This document shows positions 26,499-35,333 of a DNA stretch of 64,000 bases, piece after piece. The position numbers and the translations under genes are program-made. How positions within the stretch are numbered: position 1 is the stretch's first letter; every line of letters begins with the position of its first letter. The notes under the pieces are model-generated. The model ran no database searches. It was not told where the DNA came from and saw only the letters and a list, made by a program, of their open reading frames with translations. Source of the DNA: Chitinophagales bacterium (GTDB taxonomy: Bacteria; Bacteroidota; Bacteroidia; Chitinophagales; Chitinophagaceae); contig JAFLBI010000001.1 in NCBI GenBank assembly GCA_017303835.1, positions 2,480,001-2,544,000 on the forward strand, read 5' to 3'.

Positions 26499-26563
26499 GT
26501 TAAAAAGATTGATCAGGACAAGCTTAGCTAACTGATTGGTTATTTTTGGAACAGGAGACATTT

Positions 26564-27940
26564 ATGAAAAGACTGTTTGTAATTCTTGCTGTAATGATGA
26601 GTCTGGGCTTGCAAGCTCAGGTGAAAAAAGTTGTAGCCGATAAAATTGTGGCGCAGGTGGGTGATAAATTCATCCTGAAATCTGATATCATCAATGCAAT
26701 TGCTGATTTCAAAAGACAGACACAGGGACAAGAAGGTGTGATCATTCCCACTGAGTGCCAGGTGCTGGAAGGTCAGTTGATTCGTAAAGCGCTTTATTTA
26801 CAAGCGCAGAAAGATTCACTGAAAGTAAGTGAGGAAGAAATTGAAGCCCAGCTGGATAATCGTATCAGAAGTTTTATTGGTGCTTATGGCTCTAAGGAAA
26901 CATTGGAAGAAATTGCCGGTAAAACTGTTTACCAGATTAAAGATGATTTTCGCGAGCCGCTGAAGGAGAAAGAATTGTCTGAGCAAATGGAGCGTAAGAT
27001 TGTAGAGAATATCAAGATTACGCCTAATGAAGTAAAAGCTTATTACGAGCGTATTCCAAAAGATAGTCTGGCATTTTATGAGAGCGAATTAGAGATAAGT
27101 CAGTTGGTTCTAATACCTAAGCCCAACAAGGATGTGGAAGAATATGTATCGAAGCAGTTGTACGACTTACGCAGACAGGTTGAGTTTGGTGGTAAGAAGT
27201 TCGAGCAGCTGGCAAAACTGTATTCTGAAGATCCGGGTAGCAGAGACAATGGTGGTCAGTATAGTTTGAACAGAAATGAGCGTAACTGGGATCCTGCGTT
27301 TTTGTCTGCTTCATTTCGTTTGAAGGATGGACAAATTTCTCCGGTAATCAAGTCAAAGTTTGGATTACACATTATTCAGTTGGTTGCCCGTCAGGGTGAT
27401 GATGCTGTTGTTCGACATATCCTCAAGATTCCACCAGTAACTGAGGATGAAATCAAAGAGTCGATAGATAAGTTGGATTCTTTGCGTAAGCAGATCCTAG
27501 ATAATAAAATTTCTTTCGGCGAAGCAGTGAACAAGTTTAGTGATGATGATAATAGTAAGTTCAATGCTGGTGCTTTAACTGGTCGTGATGGTTCAACCAT
27601 GGTGAACATCGATCAGTTGGATGCCGATATGGTTACTGCAATCAAAGCCATGAAGCCGGGTGAAATTTCCAAGCCCCGCCTCTATACCGATGAGCGTCAG
27701 CGTAAGGCTGTTCGTATTATTTATTTGAAGACAAGGACTGAACCACACCGCGAGAACCTGAAAGAAGACTATAACCGTATCGCGCAGCGCGCACTGGAAG
27801 AAAAGAAGCAAGCAGCTATCGAAAAATGGTTCCGTGAGAAGATCCCAACTTTTTATGTGAGCATCGATAAGGAGTACACTACTTGTAAGGAAGTGACTCT
27901 TTGGAGTAAGACTGCACAGGGCTTTACTGGTAATCAATAA
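26564..27940 (+). CDS. SurA-like periplasmic peptidyl-prolyl isomerase
   Basis: A 458-residue exported chaperone. Started at the ATG at 26564 it has a signal peptide (MKRLFVILAVMMSLGLQAQ); a TTG at 26546 is less likely. A SurA-type N-terminal helical region is followed by two parvulin domains: one with the phrase YSEDPGSRDNGGQYSLN near residue 225, the second with KFSDDDNSKFNAGALTG near 325. It is expected to help outer membrane proteins fold. TATTTTTG at 26541-26548 may be its -7 box. The C-terminus is Lys- and Arg-rich before a short tail with a single Cys. Confidence 0.88.
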   Translation: MKRLFVILAVMMSLGLQAQVKKVVADKIVAQVGDKFILKSDIINAIADFKRQTQGQEGVIIPTECQVLEGQLIRKALYLQAQKDSLKVSEEEIEAQLDNRIRSFIGAYGSKETLEEIAGKTVYQIKDDFREPLKEKELSEQMERKIVENIKITPNEVKAYYERIPKDSLAFYESELEISQLVLIPKPNKDVEEYVSKQLYDLRRQVEFGGKKFEQLAKLYSEDPGSRDNGGQYSLNRNERNWDPAFLSASFRLKDGQISPVIKSKFGLHIIQLVARQGDDAVVRHILKIPPVTEDEIKESIDKLDSLRKQILDNKISFGEAVNKFSDDDNSKFNAGALTGRDGSTMVNIDQLDADMVTAIKAMKPGEISKPRLYTDERQRKAVRIIYLKTRTEPHRENLKEDYNRIAQRALEEKKQAAIEKWFREKIPTFYVSIDKEYTTCKEVTLWSKTAQGFTGNQ

Positions 27941-27987
27941 TCTGATAATCAACATTTTAGCTTTTAGGGAAAAGAAAAATTTGGAAA

Positions 27988-28007
27988 TTACATGTACATA
28001 CATGTAA
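27988..28007 (+). promoter_or_regulatory. MarR-type operator upstream of the regulator gene
   Basis: TTACATGTA-CA-TACATGTAA is a perfect inverted repeat with nine-base arms. It ends 13 bases before the ATG of the MarR-family gene. An inverted copy lies in front of the pirin operon at 28491-28510, matching at 19 of 20 positions. Confidence 0.75.
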
Positions 28008-28020
28008 ATTTGTGTCGTCA

Positions 28021-28476
28021 ATGAAATTGGAAGAAGCAATACAGAGTAATAAATTCAGAAACGACGTGCACAAAGCCAGTCTGAACATACTGTACACCGC
28101 TTGGTGGCTGAAGACAGTGCTTAGTCGCGAGTTGAAGGAATACGGGTTAACGCACGAGCAATACAATGTCATGCGCATTCTGAAGGGTAAGCACCCCGAG
28201 CAAATGTGTGTACGTGATATTGCCAGTAGAATGATTGAGAAGAATTCGAATGTGCCAAGAATCATTGACCGATTGGTGGCTAAGAAGCTGGTGAAGCGTG
28301 CTACATCTGAAGTGGATAGAAGAGAAACAGTGATTTCTTTAACCCAGAGCGGATTGAGCTTATTAGACAATTCTACAACCAGTATCAATCATGCCATGGA
28401 AGAGCAGGTGAGTATCGGCCAGCAAGAAGCACAAGTACTCAATCAATTATTGGAGAAAGTGAGAACGAAAGAGTAA
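28021..28476 (+). CDS. MarR-family transcriptional regulator
   Basis: A 151-residue winged-helix protein, started at the ATG at 28021 (a GTG at 28012 is possible). Its DNA-binding segment includes VRDIASRMIEKNSNVPRIIDRLVAKKLVKRATSEVDRRE in pieces: helix-turn-helix ASRMIEKNSNVPRIIDRL and the wing with DRRET. It is flanked on both sides by the same palindrome, so it very likely controls itself and the six-gene stress operon that follows 46 bases downstream. The inducer is unknown; MarR proteins of this kind often sense quinones, electrophiles or oxidants. Confidence 0.88.
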   Translation: MKLEEAIQSNKFRNDVHKASLNILYTAWWLKTVLSRELKEYGLTHEQYNVMRILKGKHPEQMCVRDIASRMIEKNSNVPRIIDRLVAKKLVKRATSEVDRRETVISLTQSGLSLLDNSTTSINHAMEEQVSIGQQEAQVLNQLLEKVRTKE

Positions 28477-28490
28477 ATTTTTTTAAACAA

Positions 28491-28510
28491 ATACATGTAT
28501 GTACATGTAA
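28491..28510 (+). promoter_or_regulatory. MarR-type operator upstream of the pirin operon
   Basis: TACATGTA-TG-TACATGTA is a perfect inverted repeat (28492-28509). Read on the other strand over 28510-28491 it differs from the site at 27988-28007 at one base. It lies between the regulator stop codon and the ribosome-binding site AGGAG (28513-28517) of the first pirin gene. Confidence 0.75.
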
Positions 28511-28522
28511 TAAGGAGCGCAT

Positions 28523-29239
28523 ATGAAAACGATTATCCATAAAGCAGCAGAAAGAGGTCATGCCAACCATGGTTGGTTGGATAGTTACCACAGTTTCAGT
28601 TTTGCAGGCTTTTATAATCCTGCGAAAATTCACTTCGGTGCATTGCGTGTGCTGAATGATGATACGGTAGCGCCTGGTTATGGTTTTGGCAGACACCCAC
28701 ACGATAATATGGAGATAGTATCCATACCATTGTCGGGAGATCTTCATCATAAAGACAGCACAGGCAGGGATAAAATCATCCGTCAGGGTGATGTGCAAAT
28801 CATGAGTGCAGGCACTGGCATTGAACACAGCGAGCAAAATGCCAACCATGATAAGGAAGTAAAGTTTCTGCAGATCTGGGTTTTTCCAAAAGAGAAAAAC
28901 ATTGAGCCACGCTACGAGCAGAAAACCTTTTTGCCAGAAACCAGACAAAACCAATGGCAAACAGTTGTTGCACCAGACAATTCCGATGCATTGTGGATTA
29001 ATCAGGATGCCTGGTTTACCATGGGTAGATTTGATCAGGGTAAGAATACCACTTACACAATGCACAATAGCAATAGCGGCGTCTATGCATTTATCATCAG
29101 CGGTAAAGCAACCATTAACGGTCAGGCATTGGATACGCGCGACGCTATTGGTGTATATGAAACCAACACCCTTGAAGTAAGTGCCGATGCTGATGCAGAA
29201 ATTTTATTGATTGAAGTGCCCATGCAGTTCAAAGCATAA
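28523..29239 (+). CDS. Pirin-family bicupin (YhhW-like), first copy
   Basis: A 238-residue cupin protein. The metal ligands expected from pirin and YhhW are all there: His58, His60 (GFGRHPHDNMEI), His102 and Glu104 (IMSAGTGIEHSEQN). Members bind Fe(II) and some act as quercetin dioxygenases or redox sensors; the physiological substrate is unknown. It opens the operon, preceded by a good ribosome-binding site and the MarR operator. Another gene follows after ten bases. It is close to the third pirin gene at 31084-31794. Confidence 0.9.
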   Translation: MKTIIHKAAERGHANHGWLDSYHSFSFAGFYNPAKIHFGALRVLNDDTVAPGYGFGRHPHDNMEIVSIPLSGDLHHKDSTGRDKIIRQGDVQIMSAGTGIEHSEQNANHDKEVKFLQIWVFPKEKNIEPRYEQKTFLPETRQNQWQTVVAPDNSDALWINQDAWFTMGRFDQGKNTTYTMHNSNSGVYAFIISGKATINGQALDTRDAIGVYETNTLEVSADADAEILLIEVPMQFKA

Positions 29240-29249
29240 AATCATCCAA

Positions 29250-30116
29250 ATGTCAACGAAAACAATACAACGCATACTCAAAGGTAGACCAATCAATGTT
29301 GGTAGTATCCGCGTGCAGGAATTATTACCTGCACCTGATAGCTACATGGATCCTTTTCTGGTCTTTCACCATGGTATTGCACCGTACGAAAAGAATATTC
29401 CGGTAAAGCATCAGGGTGTTGGTCCGCACCCGCACAGAGGTTTTTCGGCCATCAGCTTTATTTATCGCGGTGGTATTCATCATCGCGATAGCAGAGGCAA
29501 TGATCATGTGGTCTATGCTGGTGGTACGCAATGGATTCATGCAGGCAGAGGTATCATTCACAGCGAGAGACCACCTGAAGATATTCATGATCTGGGTGGT
29601 GAGGCTGAACTCTTACAGGTTTGGGTGAATAGTCCTGCTGCAAACAAAATGGATCAGCCACATTATCATCCTGCAACAGCAGAAGATACGCCTACCATTG
29701 TTAGTGAAGATGGCTTAACCATCGTGCGCGTACCTGCAGGTGAATTTATGGGTAAGAAAGGCATCATCCCCACATTCACCAAAGTGAATACGCTGATGAG
29801 CGAGATGAAAACAGGTGGTTCTTTCACCTTCCCGATTCCGCAACACCACAACACTTTATTGTATGTATTGAGTGGTTCGGTTCGTGTGAATGGTGAGCAA
29901 ACAGTACTGGCCAAAGAAATGGTACAGTTCAACCAGGATGGTGATGCATTTACAGTGGAAGCGATTACAGACACCATGTTGTTTGTAGGAAGCGGCGAAC
30001 CTTTGAATGAACCCATTGCAGCACATGGTCCCTTTGTAATGAACACCGAAACAGAAATCATGGAAGCTTTCCGCGATTATCAAATGGGTAAGATGGGCGT
30101 ATTAATTGAAAACTAA
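29250..30116 (+). CDS. Pirin-family bicupin, second copy (canonical pirin type)
   Basis: A 288-residue pirin, started at the ATG at 29250 rather than the TTG at 29211. Its N-terminal cupin has His60 and His62 (VGPHPHRGFS), His104 and Glu106 (AGRGIIHSERP). The C-terminal cupin contains FPIPQHHNTLLYVLSG and the closing GEPLNEPIAAHGPFVMNTE block typical of pirins. It belongs to a different subgroup from the first and third pirins in the operon. It follows the first copy by ten bases. Confidence 0.9.
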   Translation: MSTKTIQRILKGRPINVGSIRVQELLPAPDSYMDPFLVFHHGIAPYEKNIPVKHQGVGPHPHRGFSAISFIYRGGIHHRDSRGNDHVVYAGGTQWIHAGRGIIHSERPPEDIHDLGGEAELLQVWVNSPAANKMDQPHYHPATAEDTPTIVSEDGLTIVRVPAGEFMGKKGIIPTFTKVNTLMSEMKTGGSFTFPIPQHHNTLLYVLSGSVRVNGEQTVLAKEMVQFNQDGDAFTVEAITDTMLFVGSGEPLNEPIAAHGPFVMNTETEIMEAFRDYQMGKMGVLIEN

Positions 30117-30159
30117 ATAACAATCAACAATAATCAATCAACAATCAAACAATAGCAAA

Positions 30160-30687
30160 ATGGCAACCTACAAAATCGACGCTGCACACAGCGAAATCAA
30201 CTTCAAGGTAAAACACCTGATGATCACCAATGTAACGGGTAATTTCACGCAGTTTGATGCTACAATGGAAGCAGCTGCTGATGATTTCAGCGATGCAAAA
30301 ATCAGCTTCGAAGCTGATGTGAACAGCATCAACACCAATAACGAACAGCGTGATGGTCACCTGAAGAGTGATGATTTCTTCAACGCTGAGCAGTTTCCTA
30401 AACTGACTTTCGTTTCAAGCGGTCTGCAGAAAAAATCTGACAGTGAGTATGCACTTACTGGCGACCTGACCATTCGTAACATTACCAAGACTGTTACATT
30501 GGATGTTGAGTTTGGTGGTACAATGACAGATCCCTGGGGTCAGCAGAAAGCAGGTTTTGAAATCAATGGTAAAATCAACCGTAAGGATTTCGATCTGAAG
30601 TGGACAGCAACAACAGAAGCCGGTGGTATTGTAGTAAGCGATGAAGTGAAGCTGCAACTGGCTGTACAGATGATCAAGCAAGCATAA
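30160..30687 (+). CDS. YceI-family protein
   Basis: A 175-residue lipocalin-like protein. The opening TYKIDAAHSEINFKVKHLMITNVTG is cut here: IDAAHSEINFKVKHLM marks the YceI family, followed by SINTNNEQRDGHLKSDDFF and FEINGKINRKDFDL near the end. YceI proteins bind isoprenoid or other amphiphilic lipids and are often induced by stress. It has no signal peptide, so it is cytoplasmic here. It is the third gene of the operon. Confidence 0.92.
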   Translation: MATYKIDAAHSEINFKVKHLMITNVTGNFTQFDATMEAAADDFSDAKISFEADVNSINTNNEQRDGHLKSDDFFNAEQFPKLTFVSSGLQKKSDSEYALTGDLTIRNITKTVTLDVEFGGTMTDPWGQQKAGFEINGKINRKDFDLKWTATTEAGGIVVSDEVKLQLAVQMIKQA

Positions 30688-30701
30688 ATACACACACTGA
30701 T

Positions 30702-31082
30702 ATGACTACCGCACACATTCAGCAAACGCATTACCGCTTAAGCTTAGACAATGGCAGGCATGAATTCTTTGCAGATGAGCCGCTGGATGTGGGCGGTACA
30801 GACAGTGCACCCAGCCCTGATGAACTACTAGAAGCAGCACTGGCTTCTTGTACGGCTATCACATTACGTATGTATGCCGACAGAAAGCAATGGCCACTTC
30901 AGCAAATTGATGTTGCAGTAAAAGTGGAGCGAGTGGATGGCAAAACCATCATCACACGAAATATTTCTTTTGAGGGGCAAATCGGCGAAGCAGAAAAAGA
31001 AAGACTGCTACAGATTGCGAAAGCTTGTCCCGTAAGTAAAACCTTATCTGGTACTATTGAACTCAACAGCAGCATCCAATAA
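30702..31082 (+). CDS. OsmC-family peroxiredoxin
   Basis: A 126-residue OsmC-type protein with the two reactive cysteines at 50 (EAALASCTAITLRMYA) and 109 (AKACPVSKTL). OsmC proteins reduce organic hydroperoxides with thiol cofactors. It sits between yceI and the third pirin gene, and its stop codon is two bases from the next start. Confidence 0.92.
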   Translation: MTTAHIQQTHYRLSLDNGRHEFFADEPLDVGGTDSAPSPDELLEAALASCTAITLRMYADRKQWPLQQIDVAVKVERVDGKTIITRNISFEGQIGEAEKERLLQIAKACPVSKTLSGTIELNSSIQ

Positions 31083-31083
31083 T

Positions 31084-31794
31084 ATGCAACACATTATCCA
31101 TCGCGCAGCAGACAGAGGCATAAAAGATATTGGCTGGTTGAAAAGTCAGTTTTCATTCAGCTTCTCCAATTATTATCATCCCGGTAAACAGGGCTTTGGT
31201 TTGCTGAAAGTGTTTAATGATGATGTGGTACAAGCTGGTGGAGGTTTTGGCCTGCATCCACACATGAATATGGAAATCATTTCGGTGATGTTGCAGGGTA
31301 AGATGAACCACAAGGATACCATGGGCTATAGTGAGGAAGTAACCGAAGATTGGGTACAGATCATGAGTGCAGGAACCGGACTGCGTCACGAAGAGCACAA
31401 TATTGGTGAGGATGAGGTAAAGTTTCTGCAAATCTGGATCGAACCCAAGTTACAGAACATACAACCGCGTTATCAGCGCAGGTATTTTCCCAAGGCCAAG
31501 CGCAGGAATCAATTGGTTACCATTGTGAATAATGAAGAGGGTCAGGCACATTGTTGGATTAACCAGAATGCAAAACTGTCTCTGGGGCTATTTGATAAAG
31601 GTCAGCAATTGAGTTATGCATTTACACCCTTGAATAAATGTGTGTATTTGTTTGTCATCAGCGGAGTAGTTTCCATTGCTGGCGAAGCCCTGCAGGAAAA
31701 AGATGCTATCGGTATCTGGGATACCGGTTCGTTTAATGTTCATGTTGAACAGGATGCATCTTTTATTGTTATAGAAGTGCCGGTGAATCATTGA
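31084..31794 (+). CDS. Pirin-family bicupin (YhhW-like), third copy
   Basis: A 236-residue cupin, started at the ATG at 31084 (an in-frame TTG at 31057 lies inside osmC). Its ligands His58, His60, His102 and Glu104 occupy the same positions as in the first pirin, so the two are paralogs. The surrounding text differs (GGGFGLHPHMNMEI; MSAGTGLRHEEHN). Two copies of one subgroup and one of another in one operon suggest different substrates or metal loads. It is followed by the FMN reductase gene. Confidence 0.9.
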   Translation: MQHIIHRAADRGIKDIGWLKSQFSFSFSNYYHPGKQGFGLLKVFNDDVVQAGGGFGLHPHMNMEIISVMLQGKMNHKDTMGYSEEVTEDWVQIMSAGTGLRHEEHNIGEDEVKFLQIWIEPKLQNIQPRYQRRYFPKAKRRNQLVTIVNNEEGQAHCWINQNAKLSLGLFDKGQQLSYAFTPLNKCVYLFVISGVVSIAGEALQEKDAIGIWDTGSFNVHVEQDASFIVIEVPVNH

Positions 31795-31817
31795 TCGCCG
31801 GAATAAATAAGCAAGTC

Positions 31818-32375
31818 ATGAAAATTGAAATAATATCCGGCTCTCCAAGGGCCAACAGCATTACAAAAAGAATTGCCCTGCATTTGCAGAAGCACTTAAG
31901 TGCCAATACCGAGCATGAAGTGGGTTTGATAGATGTACGTGAATGGAATCTGGGTCTGCTGGATCAGGTATTCAGCTCTGTAGAGAATACGCCTGATCAG
32001 TTCAAGCCATTGGCCCAGCGTGTATTTGGTGCAGATGCCTTTATTCTGGTAACACCGGAATACAACGGTGGCTATTCTCCCGCTTTGCAAAACTTATTAG
32101 ACCATTTTCCCAAGCAAAGCCGCAAAGCATTTGGTCTGGTAACAGGTTCTACCGGTGCATTGGGTGGCATGCGCAGTTCTCAGCAGTTGTTGTTGCTGGT
32201 ACCTGCTTTGTTTGGCATTGCCTCACCCCATATGCTGATTACCCCGCTGATGGACAAGAAGTTCGATGAAGCGGGTAATTTGATTGATCCGGGCTTCCAG
32301 AAGAATATCGACAATTTTGTGCGCGAATTCCTCTGGCTGGCAGAGACGTTGAAGCCGGAACCGGTCTTGAATTAA
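31818..32375 (+). CDS. NADPH-dependent FMN reductase family protein
   Basis: A 185-residue flavodoxin-like oxidoreductase, started at the ATG at 31818. The FMN phosphate loop is GSPRANSITKRI (residues 7-18), and the second loop is TPEYNGGYSPALQNLLD (about 81-97). Such enzymes reduce quinones, azo compounds or chromate in two-electron steps. It ends the MarR-controlled operon; the following hairpin is its terminator. Its place next to OsmC and pirins fits detoxification of quinones or other electrophiles (inference). Confidence 0.9.
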   Translation: MKIEIISGSPRANSITKRIALHLQKHLSANTEHEVGLIDVREWNLGLLDQVFSSVENTPDQFKPLAQRVFGADAFILVTPEYNGGYSPALQNLLDHFPKQSRKAFGLVTGSTGALGGMRSSQQLLLLVPALFGIASPHMLITPLMDKKFDEAGNLIDPGFQKNIDNFVREFLWLAETLKPEPVLN

Positions 32376-32386
32376 TATGTAAAACA

Positions 32387-32418
32387 GTGGCGGAGTTGTA
32401 CCTTCGCCACTTTCATTT
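32387..32418 (+). terminator. Intrinsic terminator of the pirin operon
   Basis: GTGGCG / CGCCAC with a twelve-base loop, followed by TTTCATTTTA. It lies 12 bases after the FMN reductase stop codon and 17 bases before the purF-like gene. Confidence 0.65.
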
Positions 32419-32427
32419 TATACCCTT

Positions 32428-34275
32428 ATGAGCGACGAGATCAAACACGAATGCGGCCTGGCTTTTATCCGCCTGCGTAAGCCTTTTTCCTGGTATCAGC
32501 AGCAATATGGTTCTGTGCTGTACGGTTTGAACAAACTCTACCTGCTCATGGAGAAGCAACACAACCGCGGTCAGGATGGCGCTGGTGTGGCTTCAGTAAA
32601 ATTGCATGTTGAACCGGGTTATCCTTTTTTAGCCAGAACGCGTAGCAATGCACCTCAACCCATCGCAGATCTTTTCTTCAAAATTGGTCAGGAAGTTGCA
32701 GAGCTGGAAAAATACCAGCCGGATATCAAACAACATCCCGGTTTATTGAAAGGGCACCTGCCTTTTTTGGGCGAATTGTTGTTGGGTCATTTGCGTTATG
32801 GAACACAGGGTAAGAACAATGTTGAATTTTGTCACCCCTTTATTAAGCGCAACCTCATTCCCGGCAGAAACCTCGCCTTGGCGGGTAATTTCAATCTGGT
32901 CAACACAGAGGAGTTGTTTGATTTGGTCAATGTAAATCCCGGTGAGTTTCAGAAGCAAAGTGATCTGGCCGCGATGATGGAAGTGATTCACCATTTTCTG
33001 GTGAAGGAAGATGAAATCAGTCCGAATGCCCCCGATCTCAATAAGGTATTACGCAAAGCAGCGCCATTATTTGATGGCGGTTTTCATATTGGTGGCTTAA
33101 TTGGTAATGGCCACAGTTTTGTGCTGCGCGATGCACATGGTATTCGTCCGGCTTATTATTATATCAACGAAGAAGTGATTGTTGCGGCCAGTGAAAGAGC
33201 AGCCATCAGAACCACATTCAATGTGGGCGAGAATGAAGTATTGGAATTGATGCCGGGTCAGGCACTGATTGTAGATGATGCAGGTAAATACCGTATTGAA
33301 CAGATATTGGAGCCCAAGGAAAGAAGGGCTTGTTCTTTTGAACGCATTTATTTCAGCAGAGGTAGTGATGAAAAAATCTACCGCGAGCGTATTGCACTCG
33401 GTCATCACTTAAGCAGAACAGTATTAGATAATATCAACCACGATTTAAAGAATACCATTTTCTCTTATATACCCAATACTGCCGAAGTAGCTTTTTTCGG
33501 ATTGGTAAAGGGTATGGAGGAATACCTCAATAAGATTAAGGTAGAACGAATCCTCAGCTGGGGCAAGGATTTTACGCCTGAGAAGCTGGAGGAGATGGTG
33601 AACAGAAAAATTCGCCAGGAAAAAATTGCCATCAAGGATGTAAAGCTGCGCACTTTTATTACAGAAGATGCTAGCAGAAATGAGATGGTGCAGCACGTGT
33701 ATGATATTACGTATGGTACAGTGCGCAGAGGAGAAGATACTTTGGTGGTGATTGATGATAGCATTGTACGTGGTACTACTTTGAAGCAGAGTATTGTACG
33801 TATGCTGGCGCGATTGCAGCCCAAAAAAATCATCGTGGTTTCTTCAGCACCGCAAATCCGTTATCCGGATTGTTATGGTATTGATATGAGTAAGCTGGGT
33901 GACTTCATCGCCTTCCGCGCAGCAGTGGAATTGCTGAAGGAGCGCAATATGGAGGATGTACTCACGAAAGCACATGAAGAAATCAAGGAACTACAAAGAA
34001 CCAATCAATTGCATACACGCAATGTGGTAAGAGATATTTATCATCCGTTTACGCCGGAAGATATTTCCAATAAGATTGCACAGCTGATAACACCTGCAGA
34101 AGTGGATGTGCCTGTTCAGGTGATTTATCAAACCATTGAAGACTTGCATGATAGCTGTCCTACCAATACAGGCGACTGGTATTTCACGGGTAATTATCCC
34201 ACCCCTGGTGGAAACCGCGTGTGCAACAAAGCTTTCCTGAACTATATGGAAGGCAGGAATGTGCGCGGGTATTAA
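32428..34275 (+). CDS. PurF-like amidophosphoribosyltransferase, long divergent form
   Basis: A 615-residue protein. The N-terminal glutaminase has the catalytic Cys9 in HECGLAF (a short propeptide of eight residues would have to be removed, as in B. subtilis PurF) and RGQDGAG (residues 48-54). The PRPP loop VIDDSIVRGTT lies near residue 445. It is over 100 residues longer than usual PurF, with an insertion in the glutaminase half and an extra C-terminal part that has several Cys residues and ends GGNRVCNKAFLNYMEGR. It either supplies phosphoribosylamine for purines or is a paralog with another role. Confidence 0.8.
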   Translation: MSDEIKHECGLAFIRLRKPFSWYQQQYGSVLYGLNKLYLLMEKQHNRGQDGAGVASVKLHVEPGYPFLARTRSNAPQPIADLFFKIGQEVAELEKYQPDIKQHPGLLKGHLPFLGELLLGHLRYGTQGKNNVEFCHPFIKRNLIPGRNLALAGNFNLVNTEELFDLVNVNPGEFQKQSDLAAMMEVIHHFLVKEDEISPNAPDLNKVLRKAAPLFDGGFHIGGLIGNGHSFVLRDAHGIRPAYYYINEEVIVAASERAAIRTTFNVGENEVLELMPGQALIVDDAGKYRIEQILEPKERRACSFERIYFSRGSDEKIYRERIALGHHLSRTVLDNINHDLKNTIFSYIPNTAEVAFFGLVKGMEEYLNKIKVERILSWGKDFTPEKLEEMVNRKIRQEKIAIKDVKLRTFITEDASRNEMVQHVYDITYGTVRRGEDTLVVIDDSIVRGTTLKQSIVRMLARLQPKKIIVVSSAPQIRYPDCYGIDMSKLGDFIAFRAAVELLKERNMEDVLTKAHEEIKELQRTNQLHTRNVVRDIYHPFTPEDISNKIAQLITPAEVDVPVQVIYQTIEDLHDSCPTNTGDWYFTGNYPTPGGNRVCNKAFLNYMEGRNVRGY

Positions 34276-34307
34276 AATATGATGCATGTCTTTTGGTAAA
34301 TTGTAGT

Positions 34308-35333
34308 ATGAAAACTGCTGCAATTTCTTCTCAGCGCATTCGTATGCAGCTGAAATACGATCTCATTGGAAAAGACTCATATCGTGGTGTAACACTCAGC
34401 TATGCTTTTCTGGCCAATCAACTTGGTCATTTTGCTTTAGGATTTATTCCGGCTTATATCCTGTTTTGTTTCTGGCCACTCAATTATTTTCCGGTTTCAG
34501 ATCCCGCTTTTAGTGCTGCTTGTGTAATTGCAGCATGTTGGTTTTTATTTGAGTGCTATAATTTTCTAAAACCCCTCTTGGGTGATAAGGATAAGTATGT
34601 ATTTCAGCCAGATTGGTGGAATGTGGGTATCGATACATTTATCGATGTTTGTTTTTTTGTGAGCGGTGCATTTATGGTAGCAGGCATTGCTTCTCATAAA
34701 GTGTATCTATGGATTTTTCCGGTAGTACTTTTATTGGTGTTATTGTATTTCGCGCGTAGCTGGTATATCACCAAGATATGTCAGCAAACGGCCGAGTATC
34801 CATTTCAGTTTCGACTTAGTCAGTGGCAGTTTCGAATTGATCCCGCAAATCAGCAAGCGGTTTTGGCTATACAGGCTACACAGTTTACAGGTGTGCATGT
34901 ACTCATGATTGGTCCGAAAGGCAGTGGTAAAACCAGTCTGGCTGTGGCCATGGCCAATGAACGATCTATTGACCGACAAAAATGTGTGTATGCAACTGCC
35001 AGTAAATGGTTGACGCAGCTGCATGATGCCGATGATGATTTGCTAAAGGGTAATCCGTATGCATTGGCTACTTGGCGGAAAGCCGATTGGTTGGTAGTAG
35101 ATGATTTGCATCCAGGGGATCCGGTATTGGGAGATTTTATCACACCGGCAATTGTGCAACAGCATTTGCAATCAAGACCCGAGAATATCCATGCTTTGGT
35201 GAGCCGCAATGTAATCTGGGTGCTGGGCAGTGATGCACCGGGCACACATCATCAGCTCAGAAACTGGCAACAGTGGTTACAACAGATTGGCGTACAAGAA
35301 GCAGACATGCGTATACTGGATTTATCTGCCTGA
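34308..35333 (+). CDS. Membrane-anchored P-loop NTPase of unknown family
   Basis: A 341-residue protein, started at the ATG at 34308 since the earlier in-frame region overlaps the purF-like gene. The first 150 residues have four hydrophobic segments. The rest is a P-loop domain: Walker A GPKGSGKTSLA (about 203-213), Walker B WLVVDDLHPGD near 262-272 and a sensor-like SRNVIWVLGSD near 305-315. The ATPase core looks like DnaA/IstB-like AAA modules, but the membrane part is unusual. Its stop codon abuts that of the convergent LuxR gene. Function unknown. Confidence 0.7.
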   Translation: MKTAAISSQRIRMQLKYDLIGKDSYRGVTLSYAFLANQLGHFALGFIPAYILFCFWPLNYFPVSDPAFSAACVIAACWFLFECYNFLKPLLGDKDKYVFQPDWWNVGIDTFIDVCFFVSGAFMVAGIASHKVYLWIFPVVLLLVLLYFARSWYITKICQQTAEYPFQFRLSQWQFRIDPANQQAVLAIQATQFTGVHVLMIGPKGSGKTSLAVAMANERSIDRQKCVYATASKWLTQLHDADDDLLKGNPYALATWRKADWLVVDDLHPGDPVLGDFITPAIVQQHLQSRPENIHALVSRNVIWVLGSDAPGTHHQLRNWQQWLQQIGVQEADMRILDLSA

